Positions 10,939 through 20,564 are shown, numbered from the stretch's first letter. The stretch: DNA of 22,279 nt from Auxenochlorella pyrenoidosa (GCA_001430745.1 KQ482066.1:426055-448333); one strand, 5' to 3'. Notes: generated by a model from the letters alone, not told the origin. Made by a program: numbers and translations.

Positions 10939-12347
10939 ATGGGAAACTCCAGGAACGGTGCTCTGCCCACGATCGGGCAATTGCACATCCTCGCCGACAT
11001 GATCGATCAGTCCTTGGACTCGGCGCTGGCCGCTTACCTCGAGCTGCTGGCAGCTGCAACACAGCCCGACTTCGACTGGGGCCCTGCCGAGTTACGGGCC
11101 GCATTTCAATGGGCCGACACCATGCAACAGCTGGTCGACAGCGCCGACGGTTCTGCCGCTGTGCAGACACGCCTGCAGGTCCGCCCGCCTCCTCGCCCAC
11201 CGCTGCCGCCGCTGCTGCACACCTTGCTTGCCGCCTGCCTGGCCTGCACACTCACTCAGAGTGCATCCGCATGCAAATGCACAGGAGCGGTACTGAACCA
11301 TGCCAACCACCCTTGCAGGTGTTGCGACCCCGGCTCCCAGCAGCTCTGCAGGCAGCACTGCCAGCAGCGGCCCTCCGCCCTCTGCAGCTCATGGTGGAGC
11401 GCTTCCTGGCGCGCCCTGCACCAAGCTCAGCCTCAACAGCACCTGAATCCAGAGCCACAGCAAATTCCACAGTCGCCCTTGACAGCTGTTGGCTGGGGGC
11501 GGTGGTGGGAGCCTATGTGACGGCCGTGGTGCTGCGCAGGCCGTCCGGACCGGAGCAGGTAGCTGCGGAGCGCCATCTCACAGGCGCCCTGGCCGACCTG
11601 CAACAGGCGGCAGCTGTGCACATCCTGCTGCAGGCAGAGGCACAGGCGGCAGCTGCGGCTGCGGCACATGAGCTGCGGTGGCAGGGCAGCAATGGCAGTG
11701 TGGGCCTGCCAGCTGCAGAGCTGCAGGAGCTGCTGGAGGAGGCTCTGCGGCAACTGACCTGCACAGAGGGACTGGAACTTGCAGCAGCGGCGCAGCTGCT
11801 GACGCATCAAGCAGAGGAGCAGGCGATGCAGCAAGTGGAGCGGCAGGTGGGAGCGGCAGCGGCAGCGGAACCAGGCAGCGACGCGTCAGCGCGCGCGCAG
11901 CCAGAAGCCGCAGATCTGGCCAGCCTGCTGCACAGCCCTCCAACTGCTGTGGAGCTGGAGCTGCTGTGCCTGGTGGCACTGCTGCCTTGCTGGGAGGCTG
12001 TGCTGCAGCGGCTCACGAGATCGCAAGGACCTTGCAAGGCAGCAGGCGGCATGGGCCACGTTTTCAGCAGGAATGCTGCCGCAGCGCAGGCTGTGCAGCT
12101 GCTGTGCTCAGCTTGCACCGAGCAGCCAGATGATGTGCTGGCACAGCACCCGGCGCTCCTAGCAGAAGTGTGCCGCTGCTCCTTCCGCTTCACTTGTGCA
12201 TATGCTGCGCTCCTGGCGCGGCACCAGCGCACAGCTTGCGAGGGCACAAGAGCGGCTGCCGAAGCTGCACGCAGGCGGGTGGCACATGCAGCCAAGCATC
12301 CCGACCATGTGAGCAGCTACCTGCTGGCCAAGGGCTGCACCCTTTAG
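10939..12347 (+). CDS. FANCF-like protein (Fanconi anemia core complex candidate)
   Basis: Two exons, 10939-11178 and 11319-12347, join in phase 0 across a GT-AG intron to give 422 aa. FANCF is a helical adaptor of the Fanconi anemia core complex, which promotes FANCD2 ubiquitination during interstrand crosslink repair. By eye, the N-terminal stretch YLELLAAATQ...WGPAELRAAFQWA matches the start of vertebrate FANCF (FSELL...WDPATVRRALQWA), with similar spacing to the start. Near the C-terminus, LAQHPALLAEV precedes a helix as SRHPALSPV does in FANCF. The length is close to human FANCF (374 aa). The middle is Ala/Gln/Leu-rich helix with no motif. The next in-frame ATG, at 11002, is an alternative start. 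The similarity is patchy, so the family call is tentative; that the gene is real is well supported. Confidence 0.6.
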
Positions 12348-12474
12348 CCTGCCTCCTGTTTCTGACCCTCCTGCATTCCCTGGGTAGGGCATCTGCCGAA
12401 TGGCATGTAACAGCAGAAACTTTCAGTTGCCAAAGAGTAGGGAAATTGCGCGAGCAGTCTCCACCAATTCTACG
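12348..12474. other. Convergent intergenic spacer
   Basis: This 127-base gap separates the stop of the plus-strand FANCF-like gene from the stop of the minus-strand coiled-coil gene. Both 3' UTRs must overlap or be very short. It contains one plus-strand TGTAA motif, and no minus-strand equivalent was seen. Confidence 0.6.
12406..12410 (+). terminator. Poly(A) signal TGTAA for the FANCF-like gene
   Basis: TGTAA begins 59 bases after the stop at 12347. In chlorophyte algae TGTAA/UGUAA replaces AATAAA as the main polyadenylation signal. Its place in the narrow convergent spacer fits the 3' end of the upstream plus-strand gene. Confidence 0.65.
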
Positions 12475-14892
12475 TTACTTCCGCCAAGTTCCCCTGGCCG
12501 TCCCTGCTGGCTTGGTAGCTGCTGCCGCCCTGGACCAGCTGCTGCTGCCCAGCGCCCCTATTTGGTCAGCCCGCCCACTTGCAGCAGGTCCTACAGCGCG
12601 CCCAGATGCCTTGCTGGGTGCGCCTCCACGCCGAAACTGCTGCAGCGCCTGCCTTGGCTCTGGTGCCTGCTGCCAGTGGCGAGCCGGTACCGGTAGCGCT
12701 GTGTGGGACGGGTTGTGGAGCTCATGCTGCGGCTGCGCTCCCTTGCCAGCCGGCGTGCCCAGGCGTGAGGGGATGCCCATCCCCAGAGGCAGCACATGCG
12801 TGGTCACCGACAGCATGTCCTCATCTCCACTGCTGCCGAAGGCTGCCGGGCCAGCGCTGTTGTGGCTCCCAGCCTGCTGCCGCTCTGCCAGCAGGCGCTG
12901 CACGCGCTCAAGGTCCTGGCGAGCACGGTCCCGCTCGCTGCGAGCTGCAGACGCGTCCCCCGCCAGCCGGGTGACCGCCTCCAGCTGGACCGCCAGCTGC
13001 TCCCGCATCTGCTGCTGCTCCGCTGCCAGGCCACGCAGCATGGCAGCCACTTGCGGCTCCGTGCTGGAGCTGGGTGCAGATGCAGGAACTGCACTTGGGG
13101 CCGCCGACACTGCTGTTCCCGGCAATGGCAGCAGCAGCTGGGGCAGGGCTGGGTACAGGGCTTGCAGGCCTGCAGCCGCCGCTAGCGCAGGGTTGGACGC
13201 CGCCAGCCAGGGCGCCAGCAGCGCCTGTGCCTGCTGCTGCTGCTGCTGCGCTGCGAGCAAGCCGCCTGCCATCGCCTGCTGCAACAGCGCCTGTTGTAGG
13301 GCAGCTGCGCTGCTCGGTGTGGAGGGCTTGTGCTGGCCGCTGCGGTGGCCGTCGGGAGCAACAGGCTGCTCCTGGCTGTCGTACCCTGCCTCTGCCTCCT
13401 CCAGCTGGCTCTCTGAGGCAGCCCGTGCCCGAAGCGCTCCACGGCGCTCCGCCTCTTTGTCAGGAGGCAGGAAGACGGTGATACCGGGCTGAAGCAGCGC
13501 CTCGCCACGCCGAGCTCCACCCGGAGGCGAGTAGGACTGAGGCCCCTGCTGCGGTGCTGCGGCTGGCGGCTTGTGGCCTGCAGCCTTGCGCTCTCGGTTA
13601 GACTGGGTGTCTTGTTGCTTCTGCTGCCAGGTTGTGCTGCCCTGCTGCCCCGCCAGGCGGCCAGCACCATCAGCCGCCTGACGGTTGCCAGCGCCGCCGT
13701 GCGGCCCAGCATGCTGCGTCTCGCCCTGCGCAGCGCGCGCCTGGGCCGCCCAGTAGGCGCGCAGCTGCGCCTCCTCTCGCTCCTCCAGGGCTGCCAGCTC
13801 AGCCTTGCGCGCCGCCTCCGCCTCCCTCTTGAGCCGCATCTGCTCCTCCAGGTCGCGCTTCAGCTGTTCCCGCTGTGCCGCCTGGCGGGTCGCCTGCTGG
13901 TCAGAGAGCCCTGGCTTTAGCGAGTGCAGTGCAGACATGTAGCCAGTGTCAGCTGCTCCACCGCGACGCAGTACAGGCTCTGCAGAGTGGACAAGCGGAA
14001 CGAGGCTTCGTGGGTATAGGCCAGAAGACAAGCAGGCGCGCTGAAAAGGCATGCCCAGCAAAGTTTTGCAGAGGAGGCACAGTCCAGAAGGAGCGCGAAA
14101 TGCTTGCCTGCCGAGCTGCCTGCAAAGATGCCGGCCACGCCTTCGCCGCCCAGACGGGCCATGTTGCGCCTGCTGAAGTCTGTGGGGCCTCCATGGCTGC
14201 ATGCTGCAGGAGCGCACTCCTCGCTAGGCAGGCCCTGCTGCTGGTCCTGGTGCGGCTCCTGCTGCTGTTGCATTGCTGCAGGCAGCCCTTGCTGGCCGCG
14301 TACCGCTGCCAACAGTGATGGCGCCTGGTTTTCAAACCCCCGCTGCGGAGCGCCCAGCAGCTCTGCAAGCGAGGCCAGGACATCATCCCGCGTTGGCTGC
14401 CCACCCTTGGCGGCAGCCAGCAGTGCAGCGAGCGCTCCCACATCGTCGCTCTGGGACCGCCTTGCTGCGGTAAAGGCAGCATTGTCCTTGTCCCTGCCAT
14501 GTTGCACTGGCCTGCTTCCACGCTGGATCTGGCGGTCAGCCGGCTGCTGCAGCACAGCCGCCCTGGTGGGGGCAGAGGCGGGTGCGGAGGCGCGGCCAGC
14601 GACACTGCCACTGCGGCCTGTCCCTGACTGCTGCTGCGCTGCAGCCGCCTTGCCGCCACATTTTTGCCCGCCCCTGCCCGCTGCGGAGCCTGCAGGGGTT
14701 TCGGAGTGCAAGTTATTTTGACCAAAGGGAGGCTTCGTTCCCAAGGCCCCCAGGACAGTCTGGCTGCAAATTCACCATCTTTCGCCATGCTTGCGAGCAC
14801 TGACGATTCACGACCGCACCTAAAGCTCTCCGCTCCACTCCCACTTTGCGCGCGACCGGCTTCTCCTCCCTCCGGGGGCCCAGCAGCACCAT
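12475..14892 (-). CDS. Gln/Ala-rich coiled-coil protein, CSPP/CCDC66-like helix
   Basis: Three minus-strand exons, 14892-14820, 14689-14108 and 13979-12475, give about 719 aa with consistent phase 1 junctions. The second intron needs a GC donor (CAG/GCAAGC). I do not recognise the family with certainty. Residues 25-218 are mostly disordered. A Tyr-Met-Ser-Ala-Leu-His-Ser-Leu segment near 232 leads into a strongly charged helix at about 246-290 (REQLKRDLEEQMRLKREAEA). This resembles the LEEQ...K-rich helices of centrosome/spindle or ciliary proteins such as CSPP1 and CCDC66. A Gln/Ala-rich low-complexity block follows, then a second coiled coil at about 520-585 (EQQQMREQLAVQLEAVTRL) and a basic disordered tail. 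The start ATG at 14892 was chosen because MVLLGPRREEKPVARKV splices in phase to exon 2. A microtubule or basal-body role is a guess. Confidence 0.7.
13229..13250. repeat. CTG/CAG microsatellite encoding a Gln run
   Basis: A run of CTG triplets on the plus strand encodes about six consecutive glutamines in the minus-strand coiled-coil protein, within a wider Gln/Ala-rich segment. Confidence 0.7.
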
Positions 14893-15519
14893 GACGCGTC
14901 AAACATGCATTTGAGGCGCTGCCAGCGGATGCGGGCTGAAGATGCCGTCTGCTGCACGAATACGGCGGCGCTGAGCTGGCGTGGCGGAATGAGCCGTCGG
15001 GCAGTCGGCGGCAGCCTGGCCAAGCCTCTGCGCGGCCCTCTGCTTACAGGCTGAGCGGCACCATGAACATGAAGGCACAGTTCATGCAGCATGCTGCAAA
15101 TTGATGCTGCCCCAAAGGTCGGGGATGTGATGGCCAAACTATTGCCAAGGCCGGGTCCGACCCGGGTCGAGTCGAGCGTGCACGAGCAGGCAGATGCTGA
15201 TATATGATCTGGCAAAGGGAACAAGAAGAGCAGTTAGAAGAGAGAAAATAAGGGCATTGCGAGGCTCGCTGCATCCACAAAAAGACACAAAAGGGGATTG
15301 CTGTGAGGATACACACATGAAGACAGAGACCGTGCATGAGATTGTGTATCACAAACCAGGATAGGATTGAGCATACAAATCACACGGCATGCATTGTGAT
15401 AAGGAGCATATGTGCTGGCAGGTGCGAGCTTTGGAGCATGCACTGATGTGATGGTCGTTGCAAAACGTTCCCTGCTCCAAGCTGCTTGAGTGGAGTGCGT
15501 GCCGGCCGGGCCGGCGGCG
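14893..15519. other. Intergenic spacer between two minus-strand genes
   Basis: This 627-base stretch holds the promoter/5' UTR of the coiled-coil gene (right of 14892) and the 3' UTR of the CxxC gene. Bases 15170-15480 are clearly more AT-rich than the rest of the window. Frames are short and no family is recognisable. A 15-base palindrome, CCGGGTC-C-GACCCGG, lies at 15151-15165. It is not a tRNA T-arm. Confidence 0.5.
15044..15048 (-). terminator. Candidate poly(A) signal TGTAA for the CxxC/helix gene
   Basis: TTACA on the plus strand reads TGTAA on the minus strand, about 470 bases beyond the stop at 15520 and before the next minus-strand gene begins at 14892. The motif is only five bases, so a chance match is possible. 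Confidence 0.4.
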
Positions 15520-16222
15520 TCACGCTTTGCTGCTCACCCACTGACACGCCTCCTCCTCGCCAAGGTAGGCCGAGTCGCCATGCCACCCCGAATCTGTCAG
15601 GTTGCTGGCCTCGCAGGCGGGCGCTGGCGGCTTGCACTGCTCAGCGGGCAGAGCTCGCGCCAGCTCCGGCTCCTGCACTGCGTACTCAGCTTCTGGCGCT
15701 TCCGCCGCGTCTCCCTCAGCCGCTGCTAGACGCGGGCTGTCCTTGGCAAGGCTGCAGCAGCTGGGCCGGGCCGGCTCGTGCCCACGCCACTGCTCTCTCA
15801 TCCCCGGGCTGCCGGGCTCCACGGCGAGCTCCCGGACCAGCTGTATGCCCTCCTCGGCTGCAGCGGCGGTGGAGAGGGAGGAAGCAAGGAGTGGGCGGTC
15901 TGCTTTTGGTCAGCCAGCCGTCCATACAAGTCAATTACATTCAGAGTCCTTGGAGCCAGCAGGCTCGTGAGACTGTGCAGACAGTTCCTTTGTGTGCTTG
16001 TGACAGAGGAAAAGGAAAAAGCCACTGATGGGTGTTTTATTTGAGAAAGGTAGGCTTGTAAGGTGGGGCAGGCATGTATATATACGCTGCTGGCGCCCCG
16101 GGCAGCCCAACTGCTGTGAGGCCAGCCAGGTGCCCAGGCAGGTGCCTGCAGCAAATTCACCCACCTTCCAACGCTGCCAGCTGCGCCCTGCCTGCCAGCA
16201 GCAGCTGCTCGTCGGGCGACAT

Positions 16223-16253
<31 letters not shown>

Positions 16254-17644
16254 TCTTCCAGCCCGGCTGGGCGAGAGAGGGCCAGGGCTGCTTCCGCCTG
16301 ATGCTGCCCTTGTGGGTGTGTGCAGCACTGCAGCGAACAGAAACGGCATAAGAGAACGACCGAGTTCGTCAGATACCCATACAACGAGCTGGGGACCTGC
16401 GCCCAGGGGCACCATGCACGCGAGCGGAACAGGTGATGCGCACACAGCGCACCGTAGGGGTGGCTGCGGTGTCGGCATGGGGCGGGATGAAGCCTGTCGG
16501 CTTGCGCTGCACTCCAACGTACGTGCCGGGCTCGGCCTGCTGCGCCTTGTCGATGGCGGACATCAGGCGGCGCAGCGAGGAGGAGGGCCTGTGGGCAAGG
16601 TGGGTGGGATGGCGCGTCGCTGAGGGCAGAAGGGAGTCGAAGGTGTGTCCGCGGGGACGCCACCACTTGCAGCGCATGGTCACTCCCCCTGCATGCAGCT
16701 GCCAAGTCGCCAGCTGGCACTGTGTTCAAGGCAGAAGCGCCCCTGCCCAGGTCATAACGTCCCCTTGGCGCACAGCCTGTCCCCGCCCTGCCCGGCACAG
16801 GGGTGCTCACCGCCACGAGGCGCTGAAGCTGTGGGTGCCCTCCCACGCCTGCCCAGACTTGACCCGCCGCAGCGGCGCCACTCCCAAGCTGGGTTTAGGA
16901 TCTGCAGCAGAGGGCACATGCTGGCGGTCTGGCAGGGGGCAGGGCTGTGCGCAGGCGCACGCAGGTGCAAGCGATGCATACCCGGCTGCGCCGAGCCACC
17001 TGCACCCTGTCTGGCACCCCCACCCAGCTCACAGAGCTCCTCCTTGGCTTTTGCATACTCTGCTCGTGCCTGCAGTTGCCACGACACACGCAGGCAACAG
17101 ACTGTCAAGCTGATGGGTCTCGTAAGCAGATTTCGCAGGCTCCTGCACACACACCGCCACGCACCTCTGTGCCATCCAACAAGTGGAGGAGGGACATTTT
17201 GCACCTCCCCCGCAGGAAATCACCTTCTCATGCTTGATTCGCTCCAGCTTTCTCCCAATTACGCATTTTCGGCACGCCAGGCCCTTGCCATGCCGAATCC
17301 ACTGTGCACGCTGCAAATTGTGCAAAGGGTGGGGCAGTGTGAACAGTGTGTACAGCCAAGTTTGATCAGCAAGCATGCCTTCATGCTTTGCAGTTAGGAG
17401 AACGGCTCGGCTCAAGTCCACACGCACCTCTTGATGCTCCAGCTGGCTCCACGGCACGGTTGCCTCATACCCGCAGATCCGACATCGTGGCAGCCCCTGC
17501 AGAGACAACAGGGTGCAGCGTGGGTACGCATGCTGGGGGTCTAAATGCTGGTGGGCGGCTGCCTCCAGGGTGGCGGCTGGAGTGGTTGCCTCTGTACAGG
17601 GCCGAACTCACCCCCGACGGCGCCAGGGATACACACTGCCCCAT
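15520..17644 (-). CDS. CxxC zinc-site plus helix protein, possibly ATG14/UVRAG-related
   Basis: Eight minus-strand exons, 17644-17612, 17496-17428, 17310-17224, 17069-17024, 16901-16811, 16588-16453, 16327-16165 and 15857-15520, give about 320 aa with matching phases. The N-terminus carries C-R-I-C (16-19) and C-R-K-C (47-50), a likely treble zinc site. A basic helix follows directly (IGRKLERIKHEK, ARAEYAKAKEEL). This order, a Cys-rich knuckle then a coiled coil, recalls ATG14/UVRAG subunits of autophagy PI3-kinase complexes. However, the spacing between the Cys pairs is longer (27 residues), the coiled coil is short and no membrane-binding C-terminus was seen. The middle (HSFSASWRPSSSLRRLMSAI, YVGVQRKPTGF) looks conserved but is unknown to me. 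A nine-Gln tract lies near residue 178. The donor of exon 4 is ambiguous (17024 or slightly upstream). The family name is weak; the gene model is fairly good. Confidence 0.62.
16223..16249. repeat. (CTG)9 / (CAG)9 microsatellite, polyGln
   Basis: Nine uninterrupted CTG triplets on the plus strand encode nine consecutive glutamines in exon 7 of the minus-strand CxxC/helix gene, directly after three glutamates. The tract is pure, so its length could vary between strains. Confidence 0.85.
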
Positions 17645-18103
17645 GGCAGCGCTGCTAAAAGCGAAGCCACGCTTCAGTGAAGGAAAATAATGAGGGGGAG
17701 GGCCAACCAAGGGCGAGGGCCACCCCAGACTGCCGACCGGGGAATCCAGGCCTTCTGCGAGGCTGGCCTTGGTCGGAACTTTAGAACCTGTAAGCAGGTT
17801 CAGCGGGGAGCGCCTGGAGCGCAGCGCGCAAAGGTGCGGCACCCTACACGAGTTGTTCCTTCGTGACCCGCAGAAGAAACCGTTCACAATGCCATGTTAC
17901 AGCCTCTCCCAGGTGTCCAGATGGGCATGTCGCCACCCAACGAAGGCAGGGAGAATTTGCTGCCCTGCTGCGTGCTGCCCCAACCCTGTGGGGACACCTT
18001 GTACAGGTAAAAACCACCCTGCGTCATCATGCAGCTCCTCAGATCACTTTATCTGTAGATTAACGGCGGCGTGCTCGACGCCAGGGCACTGCTCAAACTC
18101 GCT
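17645..18103. promoter_or_regulatory. Divergent intergenic region, CxxC gene / RAD51D
   Basis: These 459 bases lie between two divergent start codons and must contain both promoters and 5' UTRs. I see no coding segment with family resemblance and no clear TATA box. Stops interrupt the RAD51D frame just upstream (TAA at 18061), which supports a start downstream of it. Confidence 0.5.
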
Positions 18104-18323
18104 ATGCCTGCGTTGCAGCCAGGGGCGCTGGGAAGGCGCCTGCCACGCACTGGTGAGTCCGATCGAAACAATGCCGCGGCGATCGGCGGCCCTGCTCCTC
18201 CTATTGCCGCCCGCCGCCCGCTGCCCGCCTGTGCCGCCACCGCAGCAAGGCCAGCAACGGTCAGCGGCCAGCGCAGCTCCCAGCCTGTAACTAACTTGCG
18301 GCCTGCTAGCGCTACGTCCACAG
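18088..18323 (+). other. RAD51D intron 1 acceptor region with branch point
   Basis: The first exon ends at 18152 with a strong GTGAGT donor. TAACTAAC at 18288-18295 is a near-ideal branch point about 30 bases before the acceptor CACAG at 18319-18323. Joining here gives PRT-VEAFL, matching the TVEDFL of plant RAD51D. The frame also stays open through the intron, and GCAG ending at 18245 is an alternative acceptor. That alternative would insert about 26 residues. Confidence 0.55.
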
Positions 18324-20564
18324 TGGAGGCCTTCCTGACCACCGACATTCAGGCACTGGCGGATGCACAGGGCGGACTGCTGCCAGAGGAAGAAGAGGTG
18401 TGGGGCGGGCCCGAGGTGCATGCATGTCGGCTCCCTTGGCACCCTCGCTACTATCCACTGCCATCCCTGCTTGGGCTCCAACTGCATATCAGTCCCTGGC
18501 ACCTTCCCCAGCAGGCCCTCCAGGCTCTCCAGGCGGAGTTGGCGCGCAAGTATGCCCCCCCAGTCCTCACGGGCACCCAGCTCTTTGCGCACCTGGAGGC
18601 CTGCAACCTGCTGCCCACGGCAAGTGCCGCAGAGCGTGCCATGCGCCGCGCTGCGCGCTGAAGCATGGGATGCCACTCCTTCCCAGGCGGTCGCGGCAGC
18701 TCAGTGCACGTACAGGGCTCGACGTGCGCTTGCCTGCCGTGCCCGGGCGTCCTCGCAACCCCCGAGTGCAGGGGTGCCAGGGGATTGACGGCGAGATGCT
18801 GCGGGGGGGCATGCGGGGCGGGCAGGTGGTGGAGGTGTGCGGCGAGTCTGGTGAGCCGAGCATGGCTTTGCCTGGCAGGGCCCGGCAGGGCTGGGTGGGG
18901 CCTTGCGTGTCTGGCAGCGTGCCGCATGGTGCGAGGGGATGGGTGCATGCCATGCTGTGCCCTGTGCTGCCCTGCACAGCCGCTGCCATAGTGCCATTGC
19001 GGCTGCCCATTAACGGTGTCAGGCTCCTCGAGGCAGGCCGCGAGCTGTCCAGGCATTGGCACGCCCGGCTGAGGCGCGTGCCCGCACCCCTTGCAGCCTC
19101 TGGCAAGACGCAGCTGTGCCTGGGCGCGGCGGTGCAGGCTGCTCGCCTGGGCAAGCGGGTGGTGTTTGTCGACACCTCCAACTCGCTGCGGGGTGCCCGG
19201 CTGCGCCAGGTGGCACAAGCGCAGGCGGCTGCAGCCGGCGCGGCAGAGGTGGGCGTGGGGCACCATCTTGGTTTGTGTGCTCGATCTGGAGGGAGCGCAT
19301 CTCCTTGCTGGGCCCGCCCTCCATGGTCGCCGCCCGCTGTTTGCCTCGTTGCCTCAGCGCAGGGCCGGGCAGCCCTTCCCTGCTGCAGGGCCAGCCTGCC
19401 TGGGACCCGCTAAGGCTGATCGAGGTGCGGCGCTGCTACGACGTGCACGCCCTGCTGTGCTCGCTGGACGAGCTCATGGCACAGCACGCCCAGCAGCGTT
19501 TGGCGCAGCAGGAGCAGCAGGAGGGGCAACCGCAGGGGCAAGCAGCGGGTCAGCAGCAGGGCCAGCAGCAGGGGAACACAGCACAGCAGCAGGATGGGCG
19601 GGCCGCAGAGGAGCAGCAGCAGGGGCACACAGCACAGCAGCGGGACGGGCGGGCGGCAGAGGAGCAGGAGCAGGGCCGGCAGCCAGTGCAGCGGCGGCAT
19701 CTGGACGACCTGCCTGTCGCGCTGCTCATCGTGGACGCCCTCTCAGCCCTCATCTCGCCCATCCTTGGCGGCGGGCAGCACAGCCAGGGGCACGCGCTGC
19801 TGGCGGCAGCGGCGCTGAGCCTCAAGAGCTTTGCGGCGGCCAGCGATGCTGGTGAGACGGCTGGGTGGGTGCCGGGGGGGCTGGCCCATGGTTTGACGCG
19901 CCTGCACCGCACGGCATGCCTGACAGGGCTGTTGTGCTTCAATGCCGCGGCCAACCTTCGAATTTCCCCCACGCGTGCCTGGGCCCCCATCCCCTACCTT
20001 GACAGTGGTGCTGGTGAGCAACCACATGGTGGGGGGCAGCGACGACCGTCGGCACGAGAAGCGGCCCGCCATGGGGGAGAGCTGGCGCAACCAGCCGGCT
20101 GTGCGGTGCGTGCCTGGGGCGAACAGCAAGGCTGGGGCTGGCCCCCAGTGTGAGGGCGCCGCTGCAGCAGCGGAGGGCGCCGCTGCAGCAGCAGAAGAGC
20201 ACACAGCCGGTGTGGGCTGCATGCCACTGCACCACCTGCCGCAAGGGACAGCGGCGCTGCCGCGTTGCCTGCTTGCAGGTCTCCCATGCACAGCGCATGC
20301 AACCCCACCCGTCTTGTGCAAGCCCCCACTCCTGTGCCATGCAAACACCCACCAGCACAACCGCCCCCACTGCCGCCATGCAGCATACATCTATGGCGGC
20401 CAGCCCCCTGTGAAGGCGGCGGCGGCACCGAGATGGGCAGGGCTACACTGCGAGCGAGCCCCTTCCTGCAGCCAGGGCTCACAGTGCCCTACACGCTCGG
20501 AGAGGGGGGCTTGACAGACCCCCCCTCCATGCATGGCGCCGGGCCAGCACCCATGCAGCACTGA
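18104..20564 (+). CDS. RAD51D: RAD51D recombinase paralog (DNA repair ATPase)
   Basis: RAD51D is a RecA-fold ATPase of the BCDX2 complex that assists RAD51 loading in homologous recombination. Exons: 18104-18152, 18324-18397, 18512-18619, 18772-18850, 19097-19248, 19389-19851, 20006-20105 and probably 20279-20564, giving about 436 aa. The N-terminus matches the family (TVEAFLTTDIQALA). Walker A is GESASGKT (101-108), and VVFVDTSNSLRGARL follows as in plant RAD51D. Walker B is ALLIVD (265-270), followed by SPILGGGQHSQGHALL; the L2-side strand is VVLVSNHM, and KRPAMGESWRNQPAVR is the family's lysine...GxxW block. A Gln/Gly-rich insertion of about 75 residues precedes Walker B. Intron 3 uses a GC donor. 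The last exon is uncertain: without the final intron the frame stops at 20514 instead, and neither C-terminus clearly resembles the family. Confidence 0.88.
19572..19673 (+). repeat. 51-base tandem duplication inside RAD51D
   Basis: Two adjacent 51-base units (19572-19622 and 19623-19673) each encode 17 residues of the form GxTAQQxDGRAAEEQxQ. They differ at a few positions. They sit in the Gln/Gly-rich insertion just upstream of Walker B and preserve the reading frame. Confidence 0.9.
20152..20193 (+). repeat. 21-base tandem duplication at the RAD51D 3' end
   Basis: Two adjacent 21-base units encode EGAAAAA twice if this segment is translated. If the 20106 donor is used, the repeat lies in the last intron. 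Confidence 0.85.

Noticed and set aside
10923..11318. Plus-strand frame upstream of FANCF-like exon 2 as a single-exon gene
   Set aside because: The frame is open by chance across the intron; splicing exon 1 (10939-11178) gives the segment that resembles FANCF.
12170..13492. Plus-strand open frame of 440 codons
   Set aside because: It is antisense to the Gln-rich coiled-coil exon; its Ser/Arg/Cys/Ala-rich sequence is the shadow of GC-rich codons, and it shows no motif or start context.
15151..15180. Possible tRNA or T-arm at the CCGGGTC palindrome
   Set aside because: No GGTTCRANNCC box, no acceptor stem and no anticodon arm could be fitted; it is only a short palindrome.
18451..19266. Minus-strand frame of 271 codons
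   Set aside because: Antisense to RAD51D exons and introns, with a His/Pro/Arg-rich composition and no recognisable feature.
19091..19855. Second plus-strand frame across the RAD51D exons
   Set aside because: An out-of-frame shadow, rich in Gly/Ala/Arg; the overlapping frame carries the Walker motifs.
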